Source of the DNA: Nitrosovibrio tenuis
Lineage (GTDB): Bacteria > Pseudomonadota > Gammaproteobacteria > Burkholderiales > Nitrosomonadaceae
Length of the DNA stretch: 64,000 nt
Assembly: GCF_900109785.1 (NCBI RefSeq)
Contig: NZ_FOBH01000012.1
Span: 1-64,000, forward strand
Direction: 5' to 3'
Shown here: in pieces, positions 20,625 through 28,648 of the stretch
Layout of the letters: each line of letters opens with the position of its first letter
Position numbering within the stretch: position 1 is the stretch's first letter
Position numbers and translations under genes: made by a program
The notes under the pieces: model-generated
Seen by the model: the letters and a program-made list of their open reading frames with translations, nothing else
The model's database searches: none
Told to the model about the DNA's origin: nothing

Positions 20625-21224
20625 ATGAGAAAAACTTCCTTCTTGCTACTCATGTGGTCGGTGCTATTTATGACGGCGGCACTTGCAGATCCACGGCAGG
20701 ATAAGGATATTGACGTTAAGGTGCACATCGCAGGGGAAAGCGTTATTGTTGACGTAACCTTTGCTGTTCCGGCCACCCGACAGGAAGTCTGGGTCGTGCT
20801 GACTGACTTTGAACACATGGCTGATTTTGTCTCCAACCTGAAGGAGAGCAAGGTAGTCAGTACTTCGGGAAACACGCTGAAGATTTTCCAGCGCGGCACT
20901 GCAACGTACGGCCCGATCAGTTTTCCCTTTGAGTCAACACGGGAAATACGGTTGATCCCGTTCGAGAAAATCCGTTCGCATATGATCAGTGGCAACATGC
21001 GCATGATGGACGGAACGACGCAGTTGATCGATGAAGGTGGGCAAACTCGGATTATCTATCATACCGATACCATTCAAGAGCGCTGGATTCCTCCAATAAT
21101 AGGAAAGGTTTTCATCGAGCATGAAATTCGGAAGCAATTCCATGAAATGCGGAATGAAATAATCAAGAGAAAACGGGCCTCCGCTTCTTCGACACCAACC
21201 CGAAGCTCGGCGCGCGGAATTTGA
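20625..21224 (+). CDS. SRPBCC-family periplasmic or membrane-associated protein
   Basis: 199 residues. A signal peptide is visible (residues 1-21, hydrophobic core then ALA before DPRQD). The rest has the helix-grip pattern of the SRPBCC/polyketide-cyclase superfamily: a beta strand, then VPATRQEVWVVLTDFEHMADF (the family start), alternating strands around residues 75-150, and a long C-terminal helix. Members bind hydrophobic ligands; the ligand here is unknown. A basic, serine-rich tail ends the protein. It is a single gene between nuoN and a convergent PQQ dehydrogenase gene. Confidence 0.8.
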   Translation: MRKTSFLLLMWSVLFMTAALADPRQDKDIDVKVHIAGESVIVDVTFAVPATRQEVWVVLTDFEHMADFVSNLKESKVVSTSGNTLKIFQRGTATYGPISFPFESTREIRLIPFEKIRSHMISGNMRMMDGTTQLIDEGGQTRIIYHTDTIQERWIPPIIGKVFIEHEIRKQFHEMRNEIIKRKRASASSTPTRSSARGI

Positions 21225-21560
21225 TGATACTTTCCTGCTGGTCGAGCGGGAAAAGGTGAATCTTGGACGTCCGTTATGTGCCACGAGCAGACATTGGTTA
21301 AATGCAAGGTTTGGGGCGGATAAATAAGCACGTAGCTATCGGTTATTACATATATGCTGACCGATAAATCCTGGGAAATATCGTATAATTAATAGTTTAC
21401 AGCGGATATGTGCTTCTCCTATTTTAATAGGATGGGTCGGTAGTCCGTATAAAATAACTATGGTTCAACAAACCTATACTCTCTCCCAGATGGACAACTA
21501 CCAAGCTCCGAAACCTGGGAAAACCTACATAAGTCCCCTGGAGCACCTGTTCCGCAGGTT
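21225..21560. other. intergenic region between convergent genes
   Basis: 336 bases. A near-palindrome TCCTATT-TT-AATAGGA lies at 21417-21432, and a TATAAT hexamer at 21384-21389 has no good -35 partner. ACCTG/CAGGT at about 21546-21560 could form a short hairpin at the end of the minus-strand gene. No gene supported. Confidence 0.45.
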
Positions 21561-22670
21561 CTAAGGTTTCTTGTAGCTGATGCGATATATCGCCCCCGCG
21601 AAATCGTCGGAAACCAGCAACGCCCCGTCGGGCATAACCAGCACATCGACGGGCCTGCCCCACGCGTTTTCATTTTCCAGCCAGCCTTCCGCGAACACCT
21701 CCTGTTTGACCACCTTGCTGTTCTTTAGCCGCACGAGCTTGACGCGGTAGCCGATCTTGTTTCGGCGATTCCAGGAGCCATGTTCGGCAACAAAAATATT
21801 ATTTTGGTATTCTTTGGGAAACATTTTACCGGTGTAGAAGCGCATGCCCAAGGCGGCCACATGAGGCTCGAATTTGGCTTCGGGTGGCGTAGTCTTGCTG
21901 CAATCGCGTTTTGCGCCGAATTTGGGGTCGGGGATATCGCTGCCATGGCAATACGGATAACCAAAATGCATGCCTTTGCGCGGTGCGCGGTTGAGTTCAT
22001 CAGGAGGAAGGTTGTCACCCATCCAATCTCTGCCGTTATCGGTGAACCATAATTCCTTTGTTTCAGGATGCCAATCGAAACCTACCGTATTCCTCACCCC
22101 CTGCGCGTAGACCTCATGGCCTGTTCCATCCGGCTTCATACGCGAGATCAATGCAAAAGTCTCGGGCGGAGGTTCGCATATATTGCAGGGTGCGCCGACG
22201 GGTGCATACAGCAGACCATCGGGCCCAAAAGCGATGAATTTTCCACCGTGATGCTTCTCGGCTGGGTAAATATCGCTTACGACTACCGGCTTTCCGGGCT
22301 GATCCAGCTTTCCTTCGATGTCATCGAAACGCAGTATGCGGTTGACTGCGGAGACATATAGTGCCCCATCCTTGAATGCCACGCCTATCGGCAGAGTGAG
22401 TCCCTCGGCGATGGTTCTAACCTGGCGTTTTCCATCGGTTTCCGTTATGGCGTACACCTTGCCTTCAGACATGGAACCGGCAAATACAGTACCGTTTTTT
22501 CCAACTGCCAACTCTCGCGCGTTGGGTACCTCCGCCCATAGCTCAATCGAAAAACCGGCAGGGAGTTTAATTTTTTCCAGTGGCAGCGGACCAGATTGCG
22601 CAGAAGCGGGCGATACGAAATTAAGCAGGCCGATCGCGGCAAAGCGGATGAGGATTTTCATAGGGGACAT
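21561..22670 (-). CDS. PQQ-dependent sugar dehydrogenase-like protein (sorbosone dehydrogenase family)
   Basis: Predicted secreted beta-propeller dehydrogenase of about 369 residues. A signal peptide (MSPMKILIRF.. ending ASA before QSG) directs it to the periplasm. The blade motifs fit the soluble-glucose/L-sorbosone dehydrogenase group: GPDGLLYAPVG, WFTDNGRDWMGDN, HFGYPYCHG, VAEHGSWNR and GRPVDVLVMPDGALLVSDD. ATG at 22670 is chosen (22661 is an alternative); the longer open frame from 22742 adds a non-signal stretch. No PQQ biosynthesis genes are nearby, so cofactor supply and substrate are unknown. Confidence 0.85.
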   Translation of the reverse strand: MSPMKILIRFAAIGLLNFVSPASAQSGPLPLEKIKLPAGFSIELWAEVPNARELAVGKNGTVFAGSMSEGKVYAITETDGKRQVRTIAEGLTLPIGVAFKDGALYVSAVNRILRFDDIEGKLDQPGKPVVVSDIYPAEKHHGGKFIAFGPDGLLYAPVGAPCNICEPPPETFALISRMKPDGTGHEVYAQGVRNTVGFDWHPETKELWFTDNGRDWMGDNLPPDELNRAPRKGMHFGYPYCHGSDIPDPKFGAKRDCSKTTPPEAKFEPHVAALGMRFYTGKMFPKEYQNNIFVAEHGSWNRRNKIGYRVKLVRLKNSKVVKQEVFAEGWLENENAWGRPVDVLVMPDGALLVSDDFAGAIYRISYKKP

Positions 22671-22777
22671 ATCATTGATGTGAAACCGGTTTATAGGCCA
22701 TGCATAAATCGAATGGATAAAAATGGATAAGAATGGGAACACGATCGCATTTTCCTCTATTTTCCTCTGTAACCTAC

Positions 22778-22802
22778 CTTGAAAATTTCCAATCCGCCCT
22801 TA
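22778..22802 (+). promoter_or_regulatory. possible sigma-32 (heat-shock) promoter of htpG
   Basis: CTTGAA at 22778-22783, a 13-base spacer, then CCCTTA at 22797-22802, against the consensus CTTGAA-N13-17-CCCCATnT. It lies 31 bases before the htpG start and htpG is a classic sigma-32 target. Match is good at -35 and partial at -10. Confidence 0.55.
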
Positions 22803-22832
22803 CTATTTTATCCGGATCTTTTAGGAGGAAAC

Positions 22833-24758
22833 ATGCAAGCCACAACTACGAAAGAACACTTAAGTTTTCAAACTGAAGTCAAGCAATTGCTCAAGCTGAT
22901 GATTCATTCCTTGTATAGCAACAAGGAAATTTTTTTGCGCGAGCTGATTTCCAACGCATCCGATGCGGCCGATAAGTTGCGCTTCGAGGCGTTAACCGAT
23001 GGAGCACTGTACGAATCCGATTCAGACCTGAAGATCCGCGTGAGCTACGACACGAAGGAGCGGACCATTACCATTGCCGATAATGGGATCGGTATGTCAC
23101 GGCAAGAGGTGATCGATCATATAGGTACGATTGCGAAGTCAGGCACTCGCGAATTCTTCAGTTCGTTAACCGGCGATCAGGCCAAGGATGCGCACCTGAT
23201 CGGGCAGTTCGGCGTTGGCTTCTATTCAGCGTTTATCGCCGCCGACAAGGTGACGCTCATCACGCGCCGCGCGGGGTTGACGCCCGAGCATGGCGTTCGC
23301 TGGGAGTCCCAGGGCGAGGGCGATTATACGCTTGAGACAGTGGAGAAAACAGACCGGGGCACTCAAGTTACGTTACATCTGCGCGAGGGCGAGGATGATC
23401 TGCTGAACGGCTGGCGGCTGCGAGCCATCATTCGCAAGTATTCCGACCACATCACGCTCCCGATCGTGATGAAAAAAGAGGAATGGTCGCAAGAAAAGAA
23501 CGAGAATACGATCACCGGCGAAGACGAAACTGTCAATCAGGCGAGCGCACTCTGGGCGCGGCCTAAAAGCGAGATCACTCCGGAACAGTATGAGGAATTT
23601 TACAAGCACGTCGCACATGATTTCGAACCACCACTGGCCTACGTGCACGCCAGGGTGGAAGGCAAGCAGGAATATACCCAGTTACTCTATGTCCCCTCCA
23701 AAGCGCCCTTTGACTTGTTTGACCGCGAGCAGCGCCACGGCATCAAGCTCTATGTGCGGCGGGTATTCATCATGGATGACGCCAAACAATTGCTCCCGAA
23801 CTATTTGCGTTTCGTGCGCGGAGTGATTGATTCCAACGATTTACCCCTGAACGTTTCGCGTGAAATATTGCAGGAATCGAAGGATATCGATGCCATACGC
23901 GCGGGCGCAGTGAAGAAGGTGTTGGGATTATTGGAAGATCTGGCTCAAAGTGAGCAGGAGGAGGAGAAGGCCAAATACAAGACCTTCTGGAAGGAATTTG
24001 GCCAAGTGATGAAGGAAGGAGTCGGCGAAGATTACGCTAACCGCGAACGCATAGCGAAGCTGTTACGTTTCGTTTCAACTCACACCGGGTCGGACGAGCA
24101 GACCGTGTCGCTGGCCGATTATATCGGCCGTATGAAAGAAGGGCAGGACAAGATTTATTTTATTACCGCCGATAGCCTCAAGGCGGCAAGGAGCAGTCCA
24201 CACCTCGAAATTTTCCGCAAGAAAGGCATTGAAGTCTTATTGCTGTCCGATCGCGTAGACGAGTGGCTGGTTGCGCATCTGACCGAGTTTGAAGGCAAGC
24301 ACCTGCAATCCGTGGCAAAAGGCAGTCTTGACCTGGGCAAGTTGGAGGATGAGGCAGAGAAGAAGGAGCAGGACAAGGAAGCAGATGAATACAAGGAGCT
24401 TACTGAAAAAATAAAGGGCGTTCTCGGAGAACAGGTGAAGGACGTTCGTGTAACGTTGCGCCTTACAGAATCTCCGGCGTGTCTTGTAGCGGATAGCCAT
24501 GACATGAGCGGAAATTTGGAGCGATTGCTTAAGTCGGCCGGGCAGAAAGTGAACCATAGCAAGCCCATCCTGGAAATCAACCCTTATCATCCCATGATAC
24601 AGCGCTTGAAATACGAACAGGAGCACTTCGCCGACTGGAGCCATATCCTGTTCGATCAGGCATTATTGGCGGAAGGAGGCCAGCTTGATGATCCAGCCAG
24701 TTTCGTCAAAAGAATCAACGAGTTGCTATTCCTTACGCCTGTATCTGCAAATGAATAA
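22833..24758 (+). CDS. htpG: molecular chaperone HtpG (Hsp90)
   Basis: ATP-dependent cytosolic chaperone. The 641-residue protein has the GHKL ATPase motifs [23 protein letters not shown] and [11 protein letters not shown] in the first 130 residues, a middle domain with NVSREILQ, and the C-terminal dimerisation domain. The ATG at 22833 is chosen because AGGAGG lies at 22823-22828; an upstream in-frame start at 22779 would lie on the predicted promoter. Divergent from the PQQ dehydrogenase gene and convergent with the nhaR-like gene. Confidence 0.97.
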   Translation: MQATTTKEHLSFQTEVKQLLKLMIHSLYSNKEIFLRELISNASDAADKLRFEALTDGALYESDSDLKIRVSYDTKERTITIADNGIGMSRQEVIDHIGTIAKSGTREFFSSLTGDQAKDAHLIGQFGVGFYSAFIAADKVTLITRRAGLTPEHGVRWESQGEGDYTLETVEKTDRGTQVTLHLREGEDDLLNGWRLRAIIRKYSDHITLPIVMKKEEWSQEKNENTITGEDETVNQASALWARPKSEITPEQYEEFYKHVAHDFEPPLAYVHARVEGKQEYTQLLYVPSKAPFDLFDREQRHGIKLYVRRVFIMDDAKQLLPNYLRFVRGVIDSNDLPLNVSREILQESKDIDAIRAGAVKKVLGLLEDLAQSEQEEEKAKYKTFWKEFGQVMKEGVGEDYANRERIAKLLRFVSTHTGSDEQTVSLADYIGRMKEGQDKIYFITADSLKAARSSPHLEIFRKKGIEVLLLSDRVDEWLVAHLTEFEGKHLQSVAKGSLDLGKLEDEAEKKEQDKEADEYKELTEKIKGVLGEQVKDVRVTLRLTESPACLVADSHDMSGNLERLLKSAGQKVNHSKPILEINPYHPMIQRLKYEQEHFADWSHILFDQALLAEGGQLDDPASFVKRINELLFLTPVSANE

Positions 24759-24807
24759 GAAGCGGCGGATAACGGGTGGGGAACGAGGGCGAAGAAGGAG
24801 CGAAACA

Positions 24808-24833
24808 CGACAAGATATATTTTCATCTTGTCG
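24808..24833. terminator. 9-bp hairpin between convergent htpG and nhaR-like genes
   Basis: CGACAAGAT (24808-24816) pairs perfectly with ATCTTGTCG (24825-24833) across an 8-base loop. It sits between two converging stop codons but lacks a T tract on either strand, so it may be a shared terminator that relies on stem strength only. Confidence 0.5.
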
Positions 24834-24842
24834 GGGCAGACA

Positions 24843-25751
24843 TTAACGCGCATACAGGTTGCCGAACAGTTCCTTTTGGGCAGCGTCATTGATGGCAACG
24901 ACGGCTGGGTGCGTCAACCGCCGTTCCATTGAAATAGCATAGAACTGCTCGGTGACCTCGTCTGTTTGGCCGATAACGATAGCGCCATGCTCGCGCCGCA
25001 CTTCGTCGGCTATTACGGACGGCGCAATAAAAATACCGGTGCCGGCCTGCCCGAAAGCCTGCATGAGCGCGCTATCGTCGAATTCCCCCACGATGCGCGG
25101 CCGGATCTGATGAATATCGAACCAGCGCATGAGTGGCGCTCGCACAGCCGCCTCCTTGCCCGGGATGAGCAACGGCGCGACATCCAGGATGCCGGGCCAT
25201 TTCTCGCTGAATTGAGCCGCAAGCCGTGGCTCGGCAAAAAATGTAATGCCGCACTCGCCGAGTTTATGGCTGTAGCCTTTTACGTTGGTTCCGGCCGGCA
25301 TGGGCCGGTCAGCGAGTACCAGATCAAGCCGCTGGATCGCCAGTTCCACCAATAAACGCGCAAGCTTGTCTTCCCGGCAGACGATGCGCACTGGCTCGGC
25401 AAGTTCCATCGCCGGGGTTAGCAGGCGGTAGGCGATCGATTTGGGGACGGCATCGTCGACTCCCACGCGGAACTGAATGGATCGGCTTTCGGGCCGGTTG
25501 CGCAGGGCCTCTTCCAGCTCACTGCCTATCTGAAAAACCTCGTCAGCGTAAGATAGCGCGAGCCGGCCAGTTTCAGTCAGCTCAAGACGCCTGCCGACGC
25601 GCAAGAAAAGCGCGACGCCAAGCGCCTCTTCCAACAGGCCAATTTGGCCGCTCAAGGTTTGTGGCGTAAGATTCAATCGCTCGCTTGCACGAATAATGCT
25701 GCCGGCCTTGGCGACCGCCCAGAAATAGTGCAGCTGCTTATAGTTGAGCAT
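24843..25751 (-). CDS. LysR-family regulator, NhaR-like
   Basis: 302 residues with an N-terminal winged helix-turn-helix (about 3-62: LNYKQLHYFWAVAKAGSI, then LTPQTLSGQIGLLEEALG) and a C-terminal effector domain. The unusual Y-K-Q-L-H-Y-F-W-A-V-A-K start is typical of the NhaR group, which in enterics responds to sodium and controls nhaA. No antiporter gene is nearby; the gene is divergent from the metal efflux operon, so it may respond to ions and control that pump, which is inference. GGGGAAG precedes the ATG. Confidence 0.85.
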   Translation of the reverse strand: MLNYKQLHYFWAVAKAGSIIRASERLNLTPQTLSGQIGLLEEALGVALFLRVGRRLELTETGRLALSYADEVFQIGSELEEALRNRPESRSIQFRVGVDDAVPKSIAYRLLTPAMELAEPVRIVCREDKLARLLVELAIQRLDLVLADRPMPAGTNVKGYSHKLGECGITFFAEPRLAAQFSEKWPGILDVAPLLIPGKEAAVRAPLMRWFDIHQIRPRIVGEFDDSALMQAFGQAGTGIFIAPSVIADEVRREHGAIVIGQTDEVTEQFYAISMERRLTHPAVVAINDAAQKELFGNLYAR

Positions 25752-26051
25752 CGGGCTTCCCCACTTTATTTTTATAATTCGGAAAAACCGATTATACCAT
25801 CAGCGAGATATGGCTTTTCTTGATGCAAATTCTCATTTAAACTCATCAAAACATTAGCACCGATGGCTCTTTTGGAAGGGCTAGGGTGTTGTGGCTTCTC
25901 GATATTTGACAACTTTTGTGGTTACGGCGGTCATGTGCCTCTTCTAGCCTCTCCTTCTCACCGCCCTTACCAAATCCGAGCTATATGTATGAGTTTTCAG
26001 ATCATTCCCGGCGATCGAAGTAAGCAACTCGGGAATATATCAAGGTAGTAC
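25752..26051. promoter_or_regulatory. divergent region between nhaR-like gene and czcCBA
   Basis: 300 bases. On the minus strand a TATAAT hexamer (25791-25796) could be the -10 of the nhaR-like gene; an imperfect inverted repeat AATTCGG-AAAA-ACCGATT at about 25777-25793 overlaps it and could be a LysR-type operator. A small frame at 25863-26048 has no family resemblance and is not called. Confidence 0.4.
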
Positions 26052-27485
26052 ATGCAAACAGCAACTCTCTGCCGGGTTTTACTGAGCCAAATCCTCCTTT
26101 TGCCATTTGGGGCTGGCTTAGCTCAACAAACTACGACTATACCGATAATCACCGCACCACCCGTTGCACCACCGGTTTCTGAACTCGGGCCCGCTGTACC
26201 TTTTACCTTTTCGCCTTCGCCTCCTTCTCAACGCGCCACCAAGCCCGGCGAAATTCCGCCCATTGCCATACCGGGTGCTTCTCCCCCCGCTCCGGTATCG
26301 CCTGGCGCGCTCTCCATCGAGGACCTGCAGCGATTGGGATTGCGGGCCAACGGCCTCGTGCGTGCAGCGCAATCCCAGGTGGATGCTGCCGAGGCGGGTG
26401 TGATCGGCGCCGCAGCCTACCCTAATCCGCAAGTGACGGTGGCGGGCGGCCCTCAGCACGCGCGCGTTCCTGCCGGATTGCCAGCCAACTATCATCGTCA
26501 GGTAACGGTCGCCCAGACCATCGAAAATCCATTCTTACGAAGTGCGCGTATCGGGTCCGCCGAAGCGGGGGTGGATGCCAGTCGCGCAGGCTTTGATCAG
26601 GTACGCGCGGACCTGGCGGCGCAATTGCGGGTACGTGCATATGAGCTGTTACTGCGCCAGGAAATAGCGCGCATGGAAGGCAGTGTTGTCGACCTGATGG
26701 AGGAGGTGAGACGGCGTATCAAGGTCGGTGTGGGAGTCGGCGAGACGGCGCGTTTCGAGTTGGTCCGAGCCGATGCGGAAGTATTAAACGCAGCCAGCCG
26801 AAAAGAGGCAGCACTGCTCAATGCACAACGGGCCCGGGTCGCGCTGATGCAGTTTACCGCAGGCGGCTTAAAGCCTGATTTCGAGATAAACGCTTCCCTG
26901 TTCGATCCAGTCAACCTGCCTGCGCTTGAGGAATTGCGTCAGGAGGTTCCGGCTGTCAACCCGGATGTGTTGCGTTTGCAAGCTGAATCGGACCGGGCTC
27001 GTCTGCGAATCGATCAGGAACGCGCTACGGTACTGCCTTCGATGCAGGTCTTGTACAGCAATTTTCAGGAATTCCAATATACCTCCAATCTGGTGGGGTT
27101 GAACGTAACCATTCCTATTTTTTATCGCCGCCGCGGCGAAATCGACGCCGCAGTTGCGGAATCCGCGCGAGTGCGGGAGACGCTGGAATATCGCCGGTAT
27201 GAAATTGGCCAATTGCTCGAATCGGCCTGGCAGGCCTTGCAGATTGCGAAGCGCAGGGTGGAGATGTTCGAGGGAGGGATAATCAAGGAGGCCGAGTCGG
27301 CGCTGCGTATTGCCGAAGCTGCTTATCGTTTCGGGGAGCGCGGCCTGATCGATGTACTGGATACTCAGCGTGTGTTGCGGGGAATACTGGCAGACTCATT
27401 GCAGGCACGTTTTGATTTACAGGCGGCCGCCGCCGAAATCGACCGCCTGCGCGCATATTATCCCAAGGAGCAACCGCTCGAATGA
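26052..27485 (+). CDS. czcC: CzcC-like outer-membrane efflux protein (TolC family)
   Basis: Outer-membrane channel of a tripartite heavy-metal RND pump. The 477-residue protein begins with a signal peptide (about 1-24, ending GLAQ), followed by an unusual 60-residue proline-rich linker (residues 30-90), then two outer-membrane efflux repeats rich in Ala/Glu/Arg coiled-coil segments. ATGA overlap couples its end to the adaptor gene. Metal specificity cannot be read from this subunit. Confidence 0.87.
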   Translation: MQTATLCRVLLSQILLLPFGAGLAQQTTTIPIITAPPVAPPVSELGPAVPFTFSPSPPSQRATKPGEIPPIAIPGASPPAPVSPGALSIEDLQRLGLRANGLVRAAQSQVDAAEAGVIGAAAYPNPQVTVAGGPQHARVPAGLPANYHRQVTVAQTIENPFLRSARIGSAEAGVDASRAGFDQVRADLAAQLRVRAYELLLRQEIARMEGSVVDLMEEVRRRIKVGVGVGETARFELVRADAEVLNAASRKEAALLNAQRARVALMQFTAGGLKPDFEINASLFDPVNLPALEELRQEVPAVNPDVLRLQAESDRARLRIDQERATVLPSMQVLYSNFQEFQYTSNLVGLNVTIPIFYRRRGEIDAAVAESARVRETLEYRRYEIGQLLESAWQALQIAKRRVEMFEGGIIKEAESALRIAEAAYRFGERGLIDVLDTQRVLRGILADSLQARFDLQAAAAEIDRLRAYYPKEQPLE

Positions 27486-28645
27486 AGTCTAAAAAATTGA
27501 TCACGGGTTGCATTTTAATTCTCGCCTCATTTATAGCTGCGTGCAATGGCGGGGAGCAACCGGCGTCCCAAAAAGAGGAGGGTGCGCAACAGGAGCCGGT
27601 CGATGTAAACGTCGTTATCCTCGATCGTGACAAAATGCAGCGCATCAGGATCGGAAAACCCACGCTGGTCAATCTCGCCGATAAGCTGCAGGTGCCCAGC
27701 CAGGTCGAGGTGGACGAGCACCGGCTCGTCCGCGTGGGCGCCAATGTCACCGGCCGCATTGTCGAGGTCTATGCCATGCTGGGAGACAACGTTGGCGCCG
27801 GAGACCCCTTGGCTCGCCTGGCGAGCCCTGAGTTGACACAGGCGCAATTGGCTTATCTGCGCGCGTCATCACGGACCAAGCTGGCCGAAAAAGCAGCCGA
27901 GCGCGCTCATCATTTGCTTGCTGCCGACGTTATCGCTGTCGCTGAAGTGGAACGGCGCGAATCGGAGTTGCAGGTAGCCCGTGCCGAGCTGGGCGCCGCA
28001 ATGGATCAGTTGCGCCTGCTGGGGGTGGATAGCGGTGCGTTGAAGGAGTTGGCAAAAGAGGGCCATATCATCCCGTCAGTTGCGATCAAGTCGTCGAAGG
28101 GTGGAATCGTCATCGAGCGAAATGTCGCCATCGGCCAGGTGGTACAGCCCTCCGATCAGTTATTTCAGATAGCTGATCTTTCCTCGGTATGGGTAATCGG
28201 TGATGTTCCGGAGCAAATTGCCGGCAATGTGCGCGTCGGGCAACATGTGGAAATCCACGTTCCGGCATTGGGTGATATGAGTTTCGACGGCCTCATCATT
28301 TTCGTGGCGGATACGGTCAACCCCTTGACTCGCACCGTAATGGTGCGGACAGTGGTGGAAAATCCCCAGCGCAAGCTCAAGCCTTCGATGCTTGCCACCA
28401 TGCACATCACCGATAATCCGGCTAAAAGCCTGGTTGTGCCGGAAGGCGCCGTGGTTCGGGAAGGTAACCAGGATTATGTATTTCTCGCTCAGGGCGACAA
28501 CCGATTTCTCCGTGTGCCTGTCGAGCTGGGTCCCGAAGTGGCCGACATGCGTCCAATACTGAAGGGGCTTACCATCGATCAAAGCATCGTGGTCGACGGA
28601 GCCTTTCATCTGGACAACGAGCGCAAGCTCGCCGAGATGGGTTAG
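27482..28645 (+). CDS. czcB: CzcB-like periplasmic adaptor of RND metal efflux
   Basis: Membrane-fusion protein linking pump and channel. 387 residues with a lipoprotein signal peptide (FIAAC, Cys at residue 21), a biotinyl-lipoyl-like segment around GANVTGRIVEVYAMLGDNVGAGDPLARL (residues 75-105), a short alpha-helical hairpin (115-180), and a beta-barrel domain with IADLSSVWVIGDVPE. It overlaps the czcC-like gene by four bases and lies three bases before the pump gene. Confidence 0.9.
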   Translation: MKSKKLITGCILILASFIAACNGGEQPASQKEEGAQQEPVDVNVVILDRDKMQRIRIGKPTLVNLADKLQVPSQVEVDEHRLVRVGANVTGRIVEVYAMLGDNVGAGDPLARLASPELTQAQLAYLRASSRTKLAEKAAERAHHLLAADVIAVAEVERRESELQVARAELGAAMDQLRLLGVDSGALKELAKEGHIIPSVAIKSSKGGIVIERNVAIGQVVQPSDQLFQIADLSSVWVIGDVPEQIAGNVRVGQHVEIHVPALGDMSFDGLIIFVADTVNPLTRTVMVRTVVENPQRKLKPSMLATMHITDNPAKSLVVPEGAVVREGNQDYVFLAQGDNRFLRVPVELGPEVADMRPILKGLTIDQSIVVDGAFHLDNERKLAEMG

Positions 28646-28648
28646 GCG

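Noticed and set aside
25863-26048. 61-residue frame before the czcC-like gene
   Set aside because: No ribosome-binding site or homology pattern; it ends just before the operon start and is likely promoter sequence.
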